A DNA stretch of 64,000 nucleotides from Corynebacterium auriscanis (GCF_030408435.1 NZ_CP047046.1:850572-914571); one strand, 5' to 3'. Shown: positions 35,551-43,919, counted from the first letter of the stretch. Translations and numbers: made by a program. Notes: a model not told the origin generated them from the letters alone.

Positions 35551-37173
35551 TTATCCTTGCAGCGGCTGGAGGGTATCTGGGTCAACGGCGATGAAATTAA
35601 TCAGGGCCTCGGGCGGAAGTTGGGCGAGAATGTCGAGGTCTTCGTGCACAACTGTGGCGATGACTGGGTAACCACCGGTGACCGCGTGATCGCGTAGGAA
35701 CACCACTGGCAGGCCATTGGTCGGCACCTGGATGCTGCCCGCGACGATGCCTTCACTGGGCAGCTCGCCAGTGGTGGTTCGCTCGATGGGCACACCGTCG
35801 AGGCGCAGTCCAATGCGGTTCGACGCCGCCGTGACCACCCATTGTTGCGCTTCCAGTGGGGCCACGCCGTCGGCGAACCAGCTGTCCCGAGGGCCGGGAA
35901 CCACGCGGATATCCACGCGGTGCTTGCGGTTGACCAGCAGCGGGTTTAACCGGGAGTTATCCACGAACGTGGTTGGCGCGAATTGGCTGCGCAATACGCG
36001 ACCGGCCTGCAGCGGTTGCGGGCCTAATCCCGACAATAGGTCGGCGGAGGCAGAACCCAGGGTGAGTGGCTCGATAACGCCGCCACGAATCGCTAAGTAG
36101 GACCGCATGCCGACTGTGGCGGGTTGTACCTCGAGGGTTTTGCCCGCCGGTAGCATCACGGGCATGGCTAGGGGGATGGGGCGGTTACCGATGCGGGCCG
36201 GGGCTTCGGCACCGGTGAGGGCAACCACGGAATCGGCCAGGGCGGTGATCTGCATGCCACCGATGTTTTCCAGCACGGCAGCCGTGGCTTCGTTACCCAC
36301 GGCGGCATTGGCTGCGCGGGCCGAGGCCTCATCGGCGGCGCCGGACGTGGTGACGCCCAGCCCGCCGTTGCCGGCGCGGCCGAGGTCCTGGATTAACGTC
36401 TGCATACCAGCCTCGTCCACGCGTAGCATTGGTCGAGATCGTGGCAGGTCAGTGGCTCCTGCCTCGGCTTGCTCGGGGCGCTCCTCGAGGGTCTCCACGG
36501 CACGGTAGTGCACGCGATCGCCGGGGGCGATGAGTGCTGGATTGTCCTTCGCGCTATCCCACATCGGATCGGCTGTGGTGCCGATGAGCTGCCAACCGCC
36601 GGGGGACTGGCGTGGGTACACTGCGCTGAACTCCCCAGCTAATCCGACCGCGCCCGCGGGCACCGAGGTGCGCGGAGTGGCTTTACGCGGCATGTCCAAC
36701 GTCTGGGGGGAGCCGTCTTCTGGTACGCAGTACGTGAACCCCGGAGCGAATCCGCCGAACGCACCCACGAAGGTGGTGGAGGTGTGCCAGTCGATGAGTT
36801 CGTCGACGGTCATGCCTGCGGCCTCGGCGGCCTCCTGTAGATCCTCGCCGTCATAGCGCACGTTGATCGTGATGTCGCGTGGTGTGGCCTGAGTGGCGCT
36901 GGCGGGCGAAAAGTTCGCCAGCTTGGTCGCGGCATCTTTGGCTGAGCGTGGCGAATCCAAGACCACCAACACGGTGCGAGCTGCGGCGATGCAGTCGATT
37001 TGGCCGTGTAGCGGGGATGCCACGAGCGCTGAGTGCCACGCCATGACGGTGGTGAGGTCCGGCAAGTCAACGAGGATTGCACGGGTACCCACGCGGTGAA
37101 TTACGGGTTCTGTGGTTCCAGGTGTGGTGGCCTTCGTTGTTTGGCCCTGCTGTGTCATTTCTTCTTGGCTCAT
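35551..37173 (-). CDS. 5-oxoprolinase subunits B and C fused (PxpBC)
   Basis: A 540-aa fusion. The N-terminal half (about 20-220) is PxpB/KipI-like, with TRAILVDLPDLTTVMAWH and the signature GFAPGFTYC, then LPRKATPRTSVPAGAVGLAG-type sequence. The C-terminal half (about 245-540) is PxpC/KipA-like, beginning LIQDLGRAGNGGLGVTTSGAAD and ending DGVPIERTTTGELPSEGIVAGSIQVP-type sequence. With PxpA these subunits hydrolyse 5-oxoproline to glutamate using ATP. In many bacteria B and C are separate genes. The start ATG overlaps the pxpA stop (4 bases), showing coupled translation. Spontaneous glutamine cyclisation gives 5-oxoproline, so this is damage repair or nutrient use. Confidence 0.9.
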   Translation of the reverse strand: MSQEEMTQQGQTTKATTPGTTEPVIHRVGTRAILVDLPDLTTVMAWHSALVASPLHGQIDCIAAARTVLVVLDSPRSAKDAATKLANFSPASATQATPRDITINVRYDGEDLQEAAEAAGMTVDELIDWHTSTTFVGAFGGFAPGFTYCVPEDGSPQTLDMPRKATPRTSVPAGAVGLAGEFSAVYPRQSPGGWQLIGTTADPMWDSAKDNPALIAPGDRVHYRAVETLEERPEQAEAGATDLPRSRPMLRVDEAGMQTLIQDLGRAGNGGLGVTTSGAADEASARAANAAVGNEATAAVLENIGGMQITALADSVVALTGAEAPARIGNRPIPLAMPVMLPAGKTLEVQPATVGMRSYLAIRGGVIEPLTLGSASADLLSGLGPQPLQAGRVLRSQFAPTTFVDNSRLNPLLVNRKHRVDIRVVPGPRDSWFADGVAPLEAQQWVVTAASNRIGLRLDGVPIERTTTGELPSEGIVAGSIQVPTNGLPVVFLRDHAVTGGYPVIATVVHEDLDILAQLPPEALINFIAVDPDTLQPLQG

Positions 37174-37928
37174 AGAACGCTCTTAAACTCGACGCCCTCC
37201 GCTGCCAGCTGCTCGCGTACTGCGCGGGTCATCTGTACTGCGCCGGGGGAATCACCGTGGACACACACGGATTCGGCGTCTACCTGCACGGTAGAGCCGT
37301 CCGTGGCGGTGATAGAGCCCGATTGGGCGATCTGGCGAACTTGATCGACAACCTGGTCTACGCTGTGCAGCACCGCGTTCGGCTCCCGCCGGGATACCAA
37401 GGTTCCATCGGGGTTGTATGCGCGGTCGGCGAATGCCTCGCGGATCACGCGCAGGCCTGCGGCCTGCGCCTTGTCGATGGCCACGCCACCGGGGAGCAGC
37501 ATCACGGCCAGGTCGGTGGAGAACGCCTTGATGCCATCGATGACGGCCTGGGCTTGAACCTCGTGGTGAACGATCGTGTTGTACAGCGCGCCGTGGGGCT
37601 TGACGTACCGCACGGTGGCCCCATGAGCGCGTGCTAGGGCATCGAGCGCGCCAATTTGGTACAGCACCTCATCTGCGAGCTCGCCGGGGGCATAATCCAT
37701 GAAGCGACGACCGAAGCCCGCGGAGTCGCGGTAGCCCACGTGGGCTCCCACGGTCACGCCCGCGGTGGCCGCAGCTTTAACGGTCTTGGCGATATCGTGC
37801 GGATCACCAGCGTGGAAGCCGCAAGCGACATTCGCGCTGGTAATCAGCTCAATCATGGCAGCATCATCCGCGACGGGGTTACCCGCGGTGGTTTCGCCGA
37901 GGTCCGCATTGAAGTCAATGGTGGTCAT
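37170..37928 (-). CDS. pxpA: 5-oxoprolinase subunit A (LamB/YcsF family)
   Basis: A 252-aa LamB/YcsF-family protein, the A subunit of prokaryotic 5-oxoprolinase. Hallmarks are IDFNADLGE, SANVACGFHAGDP, VGAHVGYRDSAGFGRR, VKPHGALYN and EAFADRAYNPDGTLVSR. The ATG at 37928 has AGAGG eight bases upstream; a TTG one codon earlier is less likely. It is the first gene of the minus-strand operon pxpA-pxpBC-biotin carboxylase. The region upstream (37929-38079) contains no gene but carries a strong GGCGTCG + A-rich motif copy. Confidence 0.95.
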   Translation of the reverse strand: MTTIDFNADLGETTAGNPVADDAAMIELITSANVACGFHAGDPHDIAKTVKAAATAGVTVGAHVGYRDSAGFGRRFMDYAPGELADEVLYQIGALDALARAHGATVRYVKPHGALYNTIVHHEVQAQAVIDGIKAFSTDLAVMLLPGGVAIDKAQAAGLRVIREAFADRAYNPDGTLVSRREPNAVLHSVDQVVDQVRQIAQSGSITATDGSTVQVDAESVCVHGDSPGAVQMTRAVREQLAAEGVEFKSVL

Positions 37929-38048
37929 CAACGCCTCTCGTTGGGGTTCGGTGGCATATATGTTCCAGATTTTACCGAAATCCCATGCGGGCCCCCGAAT
38001 GGCGGCGGCACTCCACCCCTATTGTTGAACGAAGTGGGGGAGCAGGAG

Positions 38049-38070
38049 GGCGTCGAGATAAAGAAAAAGA
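38049..38070 (+). repeat. Dispersed GGCGTCG + A-rich motif, intergenic copy
   Basis: GGCGTCG followed by AGATAAAGAAAAAGA, in the gap between pxpA and the CoA-disulfide reductase gene. One of about 19 related copies in the window. Confidence 0.5.
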
Positions 38071-38079
38071 GGCGATGGT

Positions 38080-39993
38080 CTAGCGAGTCGCGTGGCCGAA
38101 GCTCCAGGTGAGGTAACCGCCGTCCAAGTTGGCGACTTCAACGTTGTGAGCGCGCAGCAACTGGGTGGCAACGTTACCGCGCAACCCCACCTGGCACTGC
38201 GCGATGACTTTGGTGCCGGAGGGGATCTCCGCGATGCGATCGCGAAGCTCGTCGACCGGAATGTTGACGGCGCCTGGGATGGCACCGGCGGCGAACTCGC
38301 CAGCGGTGCGGACATCCATGACCAGCCAGCCATCCTGTTGGAGCTGTTCGACCTGGTGCCACTGCACCGACTGTTGCCCGTTGCGACGGTTGTCCACGAT
38401 GAAACCAGCCAGGTTGACCGGGTCCTTGGCGGAGCCGACCTGTGGGGAATATGCCAGCTCCAGATCGGCCAACTGCCAGGCCTTGAGGCCTGCGTGCATG
38501 GCGGTGGCGATGACGTCGATGCGCTTATCCGCACCGTTTTCGCCGATGACCTGCGCACCCAGGATGCGGTAATCGTCGGTGCGGTAGATCAGCTTCATGT
38601 GCAAGGCGGTGGCGCCGGGGTAGTAGCCCGCGTGGTTCAAGGGGTGCAGGTGGACCACATCGAAGGGGCCGTCGCCGCCCAGTTCGGCGACCGTGCGCTT
38701 CTCGTTCCACCCCACGGCGGTGGCGGTGAGGCCGAACAATTGGACCACGGACGTGCCCTTGGTGGGGGCTGTGGCCATGCCATCCCCGGCGCGGCCCGTG
38801 ATGATGTCCGCGACCAGGCGACCGTGGCGGTTGGCGGTTTGAGCAAGAGGGATCATTGTGTCCGCGCCGGTGTGGGTGTCTTTCTTCAAGGCCGCATCAC
38901 CGAGGGCGAAGATGTGCGGATCGCTGGTGCGCAGTTGCTCGTCGACGACGATGCCGCCGCGCTCGCCGACGGTCAGGCCGGCCAGGCGGGCCAATTGGTC
39001 ATTCGGGCGCACACCGACGGCGGAGATAACGATGTCCGCGGGTAGTTCCGTGCCCTGGGCAGTGCAGACGTGTGTTTCCGTGATGGTGTTGACCTGTTGG
39101 TCGGTGAGGACGTGCACGTTATTGCCCTCCAGGTGCTGTTGAACCACGCTGGCCATTTCGGGATCCAGCGGGGCCATGATCTGCGGGTTTGCCTCGATGA
39201 CTGTGGTATTGATGCCGCGGTGAGCGAAGTTCTCCGCGACTTCGAGGCCGATGAAGCCGCCGCCGATGATGACGGCGGTGGACGGTTGGGTTTCCGCAAG
39301 GGCCGTCGTGATCGTGTCCGTATCTTCCACCGTGCGCAGGGTGTAGGCGCGCTCTATGCCAGGGATAGGTGGCACGAACGGGGACGCGCCGGGGGAGAGC
39401 ACGAGGTAGTCATAGGTGAGGGTGTATTCGGTGTTGGTTGCTGCACCGTTTTCAGTACCGTTTTCTGCGCCGTTGCCGGGGCCACGTTCCGTGCCCGCGC
39501 CGGGGTATTGTCCTGCGCTGACACTGGGGTTTTGTTCTGCGCCGTTGCCGGGGCCACGTTCCGTGCCTGTGCTGGGGTACTGTCCTGCGCCGTCGACTGG
39601 GTATTGTCCTTCGCCGTCGCCGGGGCCTTGAACGCGAACGGTTTTGGCCTCCCGGTCGATGGCCACGGCCGTGGAATTCACCCGCACATCGATATTGAAA
39701 CGAGTCTTGAGCGATTCCGGGGTCTGCAGCAGCAGTGCATCGCGGTCTTCGATGACCTGGCCTAAGTAATAGGGCAACCCGCAGTTGGCGAAGGAAACGT
39801 GGCCGGAGGATTCCAACACGGTGATCTGCATGTTTTCGTCCATGCGGCGTAGGCGGGCGGCGGTGGACATACCGCCCGCCACGCCCCCGATGATGACGGT
39901 GTGCTTGGGGTTGGTGTGCTGGGGGTTGGTGGGCTGCTGGTTCCCGGTGGGTCGGGTTTGAACGGGCTCGTTATTGGTGGCCTGTTGGTTCAT
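38080..39993 (-). CDS. CoA-disulfide reductase with C-terminal rhodanese domain
   Basis: A 637-aa flavoprotein. The NAD(P)/FAD reductase part (about 31-530) has VIIGGVAGGMSTAARLRR, the redox Cys in SFANCGLPYYLG (C71), VIIGGGFIGLEVAENF and the late FALGDAA motif. The rhodanese domain (about 550-637) ends with the active-site loop AQCQVGLRG. Such CoADR-Rhd enzymes reduce CoA disulfide, CoA persulfide or polysulfide. Residues about 121-188 are an unusual Gly/Pro/Gln/Tyr repeat insert (GQYP, TERGPGNGAE) not expected in the family. It is preceded on the same transcript by a 55-aa Cys-rich protein and a CsoR/CstR-type operator, pointing to persulfide or metal-thiol stress. Confidence 0.9.
   Translation of the reverse strand: MNQQATNNEPVQTRPTGNQQPTNPQHTNPKHTVIIGGVAGGMSTAARLRRMDENMQITVLESSGHVSFANCGLPYYLGQVIEDRDALLLQTPESLKTRFNIDVRVNSTAVAIDREAKTVRVQGPGDGEGQYPVDGAGQYPSTGTERGPGNGAEQNPSVSAGQYPGAGTERGPGNGAENGTENGAATNTEYTLTYDYLVLSPGASPFVPPIPGIERAYTLRTVEDTDTITTALAETQPSTAVIIGGGFIGLEVAENFAHRGINTTVIEANPQIMAPLDPEMASVVQQHLEGNNVHVLTDQQVNTITETHVCTAQGTELPADIVISAVGVRPNDQLARLAGLTVGERGGIVVDEQLRTSDPHIFALGDAALKKDTHTGADTMIPLAQTANRHGRLVADIITGRAGDGMATAPTKGTSVVQLFGLTATAVGWNEKRTVAELGGDGPFDVVHLHPLNHAGYYPGATALHMKLIYRTDDYRILGAQVIGENGADKRIDVIATAMHAGLKAWQLADLELAYSPQVGSAKDPVNLAGFIVDNRRNGQQSVQWHQVEQLQQDGWLVMDVRTAGEFAAGAIPGAVNIPVDELRDRIAEIPSGTKVIAQCQVGLRGNVATQLLRAHNVEVANLDGGYLTWSFGHATR
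39464..39590. repeat. In-gene tandem repeat in the reductase insert
   Basis: Two 55-base blocks (39464-39518 and 39536-39590), offset by 72 bases, are nearly identical and keep the reading frame (24 codons). A partial third copy follows to about 39610. They encode the GQYP...TERGPGNGAE repeats inserted between the FAD-domain strands. Confidence 0.75.
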
Positions 39994-40028
39994 GATGTGG
40001 GCTCGTTTCTGGTGAATCGGATTGGGGG

Positions 40029-40196
40029 TTATTTGCGACCAAACAGGCTCGCGAAGATGCCCCCGGAATTGCTGTCAGAGCGCTCACACGTGCACCACTG
40101 TCCAGCGGGGACGGTTGCCTTTACCTGAGCAACGTGCTGGCCGCAGCCGGCCCAGGTGGTCTTGCCGCACTTCTTGCATTCAACGGGACGACACAT
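40029..40196 (-). CDS. Small Cys-rich, probably zinc-binding protein (55 aa)
   Basis: A short gene, MCRPVECKKCGKTTWAGCGQ and onward, with six Cys: an early C-x4-C-x2-C-x7-C-type cluster around CKKCGKTTWAGCG, a His, then WCTCERS. This should bind one or two metal ions, or act as a thiol/persulfide acceptor. ATG start with AAAGGA about nine bases upstream. It lies 35 bases before the CoADR-rhodanese start, on the same strand, behind the CsoR/CstR-type palindrome, so all three likely work together. I recall similar short proteins in other actinobacteria beside sulfurtransferase genes, but know no assigned function. Confidence 0.75.
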   Translation of the reverse strand: MCRPVECKKCGKTTWAGCGQHVAQVKATVPAGQWCTCERSDSNSGGIFASLFGRK

Positions 40197-40253
40197 GGTG
40201 AGGATTCCTTTCGTAGGAGGACGAGGGTGGGGTTAATCCCTAACGCGATTAAC

Positions 40254-40271
40254 GATACCCCTAGGGGTATC
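40254..40271. promoter_or_regulatory. CsoR/CstR-type operator palindrome
   Basis: GATACCCCT-AGGGGTATC is a perfect 18-bp palindrome of the TACCCC...GGGGTA class bound by CsoR-family repressors (copper CsoR, persulfide CstR). It lies 58 bases upstream of the 55-aa Cys-rich gene. Given the rhodanese/CoA-disulfide reductase downstream, a persulfide sensor fits better than a copper sensor, but that is inference; no repressor gene is in the window. Confidence 0.75.
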
Positions 40272-40337
40272 CGTAGGGCAAATGTGTGCCCAGGATGAGG
40301 CGCCCACCCATTGGGGGCTTGCGCGAGCGGGGCGAGG

Positions 40338-40357
40338 GGCGTCGGGTAAAAAAGAAC
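40338..40357 (+). repeat. Dispersed GGCGTCG + A-rich motif, intergenic copy
   Basis: GGCGTCG followed by GGTAAAAAAGAAC, between the CsoR-type operator and the glnA1 terminator. Confidence 0.5.
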
Positions 40358-40455
40358 CCCGGCCGAGGCTGATTCGGCCACGGGAGGGGGAGGTGCGGCG
40401 GCGAGGTGCGGAGGGGAGGGAGGAGAGGGAGGGAGGCGAGGTGCGGAAATTGCAA

Positions 40456-40488
40456 AACCCACGGCAACCGCAATGGCTACCGTGGGTT
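40456..40488 (-). terminator. Rho-independent terminator of glnA1
   Basis: On the minus strand AACCCACGG pairs with CCGTGGGTT and is followed by TTGC; it lies 38 bases after the glnA1 stop. Confidence 0.75.
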
Positions 40489-40525
40489 CAGCGTGCTCGG
40501 GGACGAGGGGGAGCGCCCCAACCAA

Positions 40526-41962
40526 CTAGCAGTCGAAGTACATCTCGAACTCCTGCGGCGTTGGGCGCAGGCGCGTTGGCATGATCTCGTTGTCAACCTT
40601 GTAGTTGATGTAGGTTTCGATCAGATCCTCGGTGAACACTCCACCTTCGGTGAGGAACTCGTTGTCCTCTTCCAGAGCCTTGAGTGCAGCTTCCAGGGAA
40701 GTCGGAGCCTGTGGAATGCCCTTGGCTTCCTCCGGTGGAAGTTCGTACAGGTCCTTATCCACCGGCGCATGTGGCTCGATGCGGTTCTTGATGCCGTCAA
40801 GGCCGGCCATCATCATCGCTGCGAAGCCGAGGTATGGGTTACCGGATGGGTCCGGAGCGCGGAACTCGATGCGCTTGGCCTTCGGGTTGGAACCGGTGAT
40901 CGGGATGCGGATCGCGGCGGAACGGTTACGCTGCGAGTATACGAGGTTGATTGGGGCCTCGAAGCCCGGAACCAGACGGTGGTAGGAGTTCAGCGTTGGG
41001 TTGGTGAAGGCCAACACAGCGCCGGCGTGCTCCAGGATGCCACCGATGTAGTAGCGCGCCAGGTCGGACAGGCCCGCGTAGCCGTTCTCGTCAAAGAACA
41101 GTGGCTTGCCGTCCTTCCACAGGGACTGGTGGGCGTGCATGCCGGAACCGTTGTCGCCAGCCAGTGGCTTAGGCATGAAGGTGGCTACCTTGCCGTTGTT
41201 CCACGCGGTGTTCTTCACGATGTATTTGAAAGACTGCAGGTCGTCGGCTGCGTGCAGCAACGTGTTGAACTTGTAGTTGATTTCCTGCTGGCCACCGGTG
41301 CCCACCTCGTGGTGGAAACGCTCTAGCTCAAAACCGGATTCCGCCAAGTTCAGCGCCATCTGATCGCGCAGTTCTTGGGTCTGGTCGTATGGAGCGACAG
41401 GGAAGTAGCCGCCCTTCATGCGGGTCTTGTTACCGCGGTTCAGGGAACCGTCTAGGTCAAACTCCTCGCCACGGTTCCACCAACCTTCGCTGGAGTCCAC
41501 TTCGAAGAAGGCGTTGTTGGTGTCCACGGAGTAACGCGCGGAATCGAACAGGTAGAACTCGGCTTCAGCGCCGAAGAAACAGGTGTCCGCGATGCCAGTG
41601 GAAGTCAGGTACTCCTGCGCTTTGCGGGCCACGTTGCGTGGGTCGCGGCTGAAAGGCTCGCGGGTGAATGGGTCGTGGACGAAGAACTTCATGTTCAACG
41701 TCTTCGCGGTGCGGAAGGGGTCGATCTTCGCGGTGGCGAGATCCGGCAGCAGGTTCATGTCAGACTCTTCGATGGTGGTGAAACCACGGACGGAGGAACC
41801 GTCGAAAGCCAGACCCTCCTCTGCTGCTTCCTCGTCGAATGCGCTGGCCGGGATGGTGAAGTGCTGTTCGGTGCCCGGTACGTCGGTAAAACGAACGTCG
41901 ACGAATTCCACATCGTTGTCCTTGATGTACTTCACAACATCGGCGGGAGTCTCAAAAGCCAC
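40526..41962 (-). CDS. glnA: Glutamine synthetase type I
   Basis: A 478-aa GS-I beta enzyme making glutamine from glutamate, ammonia and ATP. Landmarks: [61 protein letters not shown]. The adenylylation site [10 protein letters not shown] is present, so GlnE (14.8-18 kb) should control it. GTG start at 41962, after GGAAGAAG, gives the family length; an upstream extension is unlikely. It is one of two glutamine synthetase genes here, with glnA2 lacking the Tyr motif. Confidence 0.97.
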   Translation of the reverse strand: MAFETPADVVKYIKDNDVEFVDVRFTDVPGTEQHFTIPASAFDEEAAEEGLAFDGSSVRGFTTIEESDMNLLPDLATAKIDPFRTAKTLNMKFFVHDPFTREPFSRDPRNVARKAQEYLTSTGIADTCFFGAEAEFYLFDSARYSVDTNNAFFEVDSSEGWWNRGEEFDLDGSLNRGNKTRMKGGYFPVAPYDQTQELRDQMALNLAESGFELERFHHEVGTGGQQEINYKFNTLLHAADDLQSFKYIVKNTAWNNGKVATFMPKPLAGDNGSGMHAHQSLWKDGKPLFFDENGYAGLSDLARYYIGGILEHAGAVLAFTNPTLNSYHRLVPGFEAPINLVYSQRNRSAAIRIPITGSNPKAKRIEFRAPDPSGNPYLGFAAMMMAGLDGIKNRIEPHAPVDKDLYELPPEEAKGIPQAPTSLEAALKALEEDNEFLTEGGVFTEDLIETYINYKVDNEIMPTRLRPTPQEFEMYFDC

Positions 41963-42304
41963 TGTTAATCTTCTTCCGTTCTGTGCAGTTGCAAAACTTG
42001 CGTTCGATCTGCCTGGTTGTCCGCGGATTCTTCGCGGTACCGGCAACGTGCAAAAACCAGTGTAGACAAACTGTGTTGCTCGCCTGTCACCTTAGTGTTT
42101 CCGCGTTGTTAACTCTTTTGTCGATTCCTCCGGGCCACCAATCACGTTGCCTGCGGAGCGCCGTGGTTTTCTTTGTGTCGACGCCTCCCTTTGCCCGCGA
42201 ACGGTCACCGCCGGGAATTACGTATATAAGCATACGCACATATGTCGGGGGTTCGTGTCGGTTTTAGTGCTTTTCGTTAGGAGGGGGATAGTCTAGGAAC
42301 CATT
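41963..42304. other. Divergent intergenic region between glnA and the RDD gene
   Basis: About 340 bases without a gene. A minus-strand -10 candidate TACACT (42059-42064) would give glnA a leader of about 90 bases. A GGCGTCG + A-rich motif copy in minus orientation lies at 42166-42185. Near the RDD start there is a strong AGGAGGGGG at 42281 but it is about 15 bases from the ATG. I could not find a convincing AmtR or GlnR box. Confidence 0.5.
42166..42185 (-). repeat. Dispersed GGCGTCG + A-rich motif, intergenic copy
   Basis: On the minus strand GGCGTCG is followed by ACACAAAGAAAAC. Confidence 0.5.
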
Positions 42305-42781
42305 ATGAGCGAGAAAAGATCTTGGCTGGAAGGCCCGCAACTTCCCGGCGAAAATGACGCCACTGGGCAGGTAAGCACGTACCCCGGAGAATCGTTCGGC
42401 ATCCCCAAGGAGGGGCCGGGGTCGCTGGCGACGTTATTTCCTCGCATGGCCGCGTTGCTCATCGACTGGTTCGTGTGCATGGGCTTGGCGTGGTTGATCA
42501 CTCTGCAAACTGACGTGCTGGGGCACTACTCCACGCTGACGTGGCTGTTGTTCCTGGTGTGGCGCACGGTCTCTGTGTGGTTGTTCGCGCAATCCCCTGG
42601 ACATGCTGTCGTTGGCATCGGGGTGGGGCGTATCGACAAGCCCAACGAGCGTGTGGGCTTCATTCGTGCATTCGTTCGTACCTTCTTCACGCTCTTCCTG
42701 TTCCCGCCGATTATTCAGGACACCGACGGCCGCGGCATGCACGACCGCGCCACGGGCACGGCAGTGGTGCGGGTGCGCTAA
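42305..42781 (+). CDS. RDD family membrane protein
   Basis: A 158-aa protein with a polar N-terminus (about 1-45) and an RDD domain: R-M-A-A-L-L-I-D-W at helix 1 (the Arg/Asp pair), helices near 50-68 and 75-92, and a C-terminal GMHDRATGTAVV, the last Asp of the signature. RDD proteins are of mixed or unknown role, possibly transport. In M. tuberculosis an RDD gene also lies next to glnA1 and the lipA/lipB block, so this is conserved context. Confidence 0.88.
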   Translation: MSEKRSWLEGPQLPGENDATGQVSTYPGESFGIPKEGPGSLATLFPRMAALLIDWFVCMGLAWLITLQTDVLGHYSTLTWLLFLVWRTVSVWLFAQSPGHAVVGIGVGRIDKPNERVGFIRAFVRTFFTLFLFPPIIQDTDGRGMHDRATGTAVVRVR

Positions 42782-42870
42782 CCACACGGGCACAGCCACC
42801 CGCCTCAGGATCCTCTCACTGGCCATTCGCTGGCCTCCGTTGTTCGCGAAGCAGAACGAGATGACCTAAG

Positions 42871-42971
42871 ACGCGCGGTTTTTCGTCGTTTCGTTCTGCT
42901 TTTCGGGGCATTAGGGGATCTGCCCATGAGTAAACGCGCGGTTTTGGTCGTTTCGTTCTGCCTTTCGGACA
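42871..42971. repeat. Direct repeat pair after the RDD gene
   Basis: Two copies of about 37 bases (42871-42907 and 42934-42970) share ACGCGCGGTTTT, GTCGTTTCGTTCTGC and TTTCGG with few changes. An inverted fragment GAAGCAGAACGA (42849-42860) precedes them and could pair with TCGTTCTGC, making a hairpin near the RDD 3' end. Confidence 0.75.
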
Positions 42972-43016
42972 TTGGGAGAGGCCGCACACAAAGCGCGGTC
43001 ATACCGAGACCCGGGT

Positions 43017-43652
43017 CTAACCCGAAAACGTCCGCGCCAGCAAGACCGTGGCGAAGATGACAAACAGGGTTGCGGAGATCGCGTCGATAATGGGGCCTGC
43101 TCCAAGCAACTTCCGGCGTACCCGAGCGGTCGACACGACAAACGCCACGAATCCAAATCCCAAAGCTGCCTCGACCACCAGTAAAGCTCCAAGAATGACG
43201 CTCCAATACCACGGAGTACCAGCCGGTAGGGCCGGAGCGATGATCGCGGTGAGATACAGGACGATCTTCGGATTGGATAGATTTGTCATCAGGCCCTGCC
43301 GGTAGCTGACTGAGAGGGTCCCGAGGATCTCCGCCATATCGATATCCTGCACCGGTTGATTCCACTGCTGCTTGGCCACACGGGCCAACCCAAAGGCCAT
43401 GTATAGCAGGTAGGCTGCACCGGCCAGTTGGATGAGCGTGAGTAATCCCGGGTGCCGCGTGAGCAGAATTGCTGCACCGGCAATTGTGAGGGCGATCCAG
43501 AATGTGGCGCCGGTTACGATTCCTGCCACCGCGGCAAGAGCATGGGGGCGGGATTTGGCGCTCATGCGCAAAACCAATAACAAGTCGGGACCTGGGGTGA
43601 ACACCCCAAGAGCATTGAGTACCAGGATGGTACCGAGCAATTCAATGCTCAT
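43017..43652 (-). CDS. LysE/RhtB family amino-acid exporter
   Basis: A 211-aa protein with about six hydrophobic segments. The helix-1 motif GVFTPGPDLLLVLRMSAKS matches the LysE/RhtB NPGP-type signature, and GAAYLLYMAFGLARV is typical of helix 2-3. It should export amino acids or derivatives; homologues range from lysine to homoserine lactone and threonine exporters. It interrupts the RDD-DUF4191 order seen in relatives and is flanked on both sides by short direct repeats. Confidence 0.88.
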   Translation of the reverse strand: MSIELLGTILVLNALGVFTPGPDLLLVLRMSAKSRPHALAAVAGIVTGATFWIALTIAGAAILLTRHPGLLTLIQLAGAAYLLYMAFGLARVAKQQWNQPVQDIDMAEILGTLSVSYRQGLMTNLSNPKIVLYLTAIIAPALPAGTPWYWSVILGALLVVEAALGFGFVAFVVSTARVRRKLLGAGPIIDAISATLFVIFATVLLARTFSG

Positions 43653-43696
43653 GATTCAGTGATCTCTGCAGCGGGACTCATAAAAATGCTCTCGTG

Positions 43697-43790
43697 GATT
43701 GGCTACTGGAGCTGGCTTCTTCGGTAAGGGCCTTGGGCGATTGGCTACTGGAGCTGGCTTCATCGGTCAATGCTCGCGTGGATTGGCTAC
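43697..43790. repeat. Direct repeats upstream of the LysE gene
   Basis: GATTGGCTACTGGAGCTGGC plus TTC occurs at 43697-43719 and 43739-43761, and its first ten bases again at 43781-43790. The rest of the gap to 43919 is made of further degenerate GGCCC/CCTGGAGG-type pieces. No gene is visible. Confidence 0.7.
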
Positions 43791-43919
43791 GGGGCCCGCC
43801 CTAACCTCCTGGAGGCCCCTAGCGAATCGCCATTGGATTGGGGCTAACGGCCAAGAGGACCGGCTTAACTCCTAGAGGCCCGGCATAACACCGTTGGGGC
43901 CGGACTCGTCAACCCAGTC

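Noticed and set aside
38092..39765. Long open frames on the plus strand opposite the CoA-disulfide reductase
   Set aside because: No family motif, and codon composition is that of the complement of a GC-rich gene.
41963..42046. N-terminal extension of GlnA1
   Set aside because: The family begins at [10 protein letters not shown] with a suitable ribosome site; the extension has no homologue I know.
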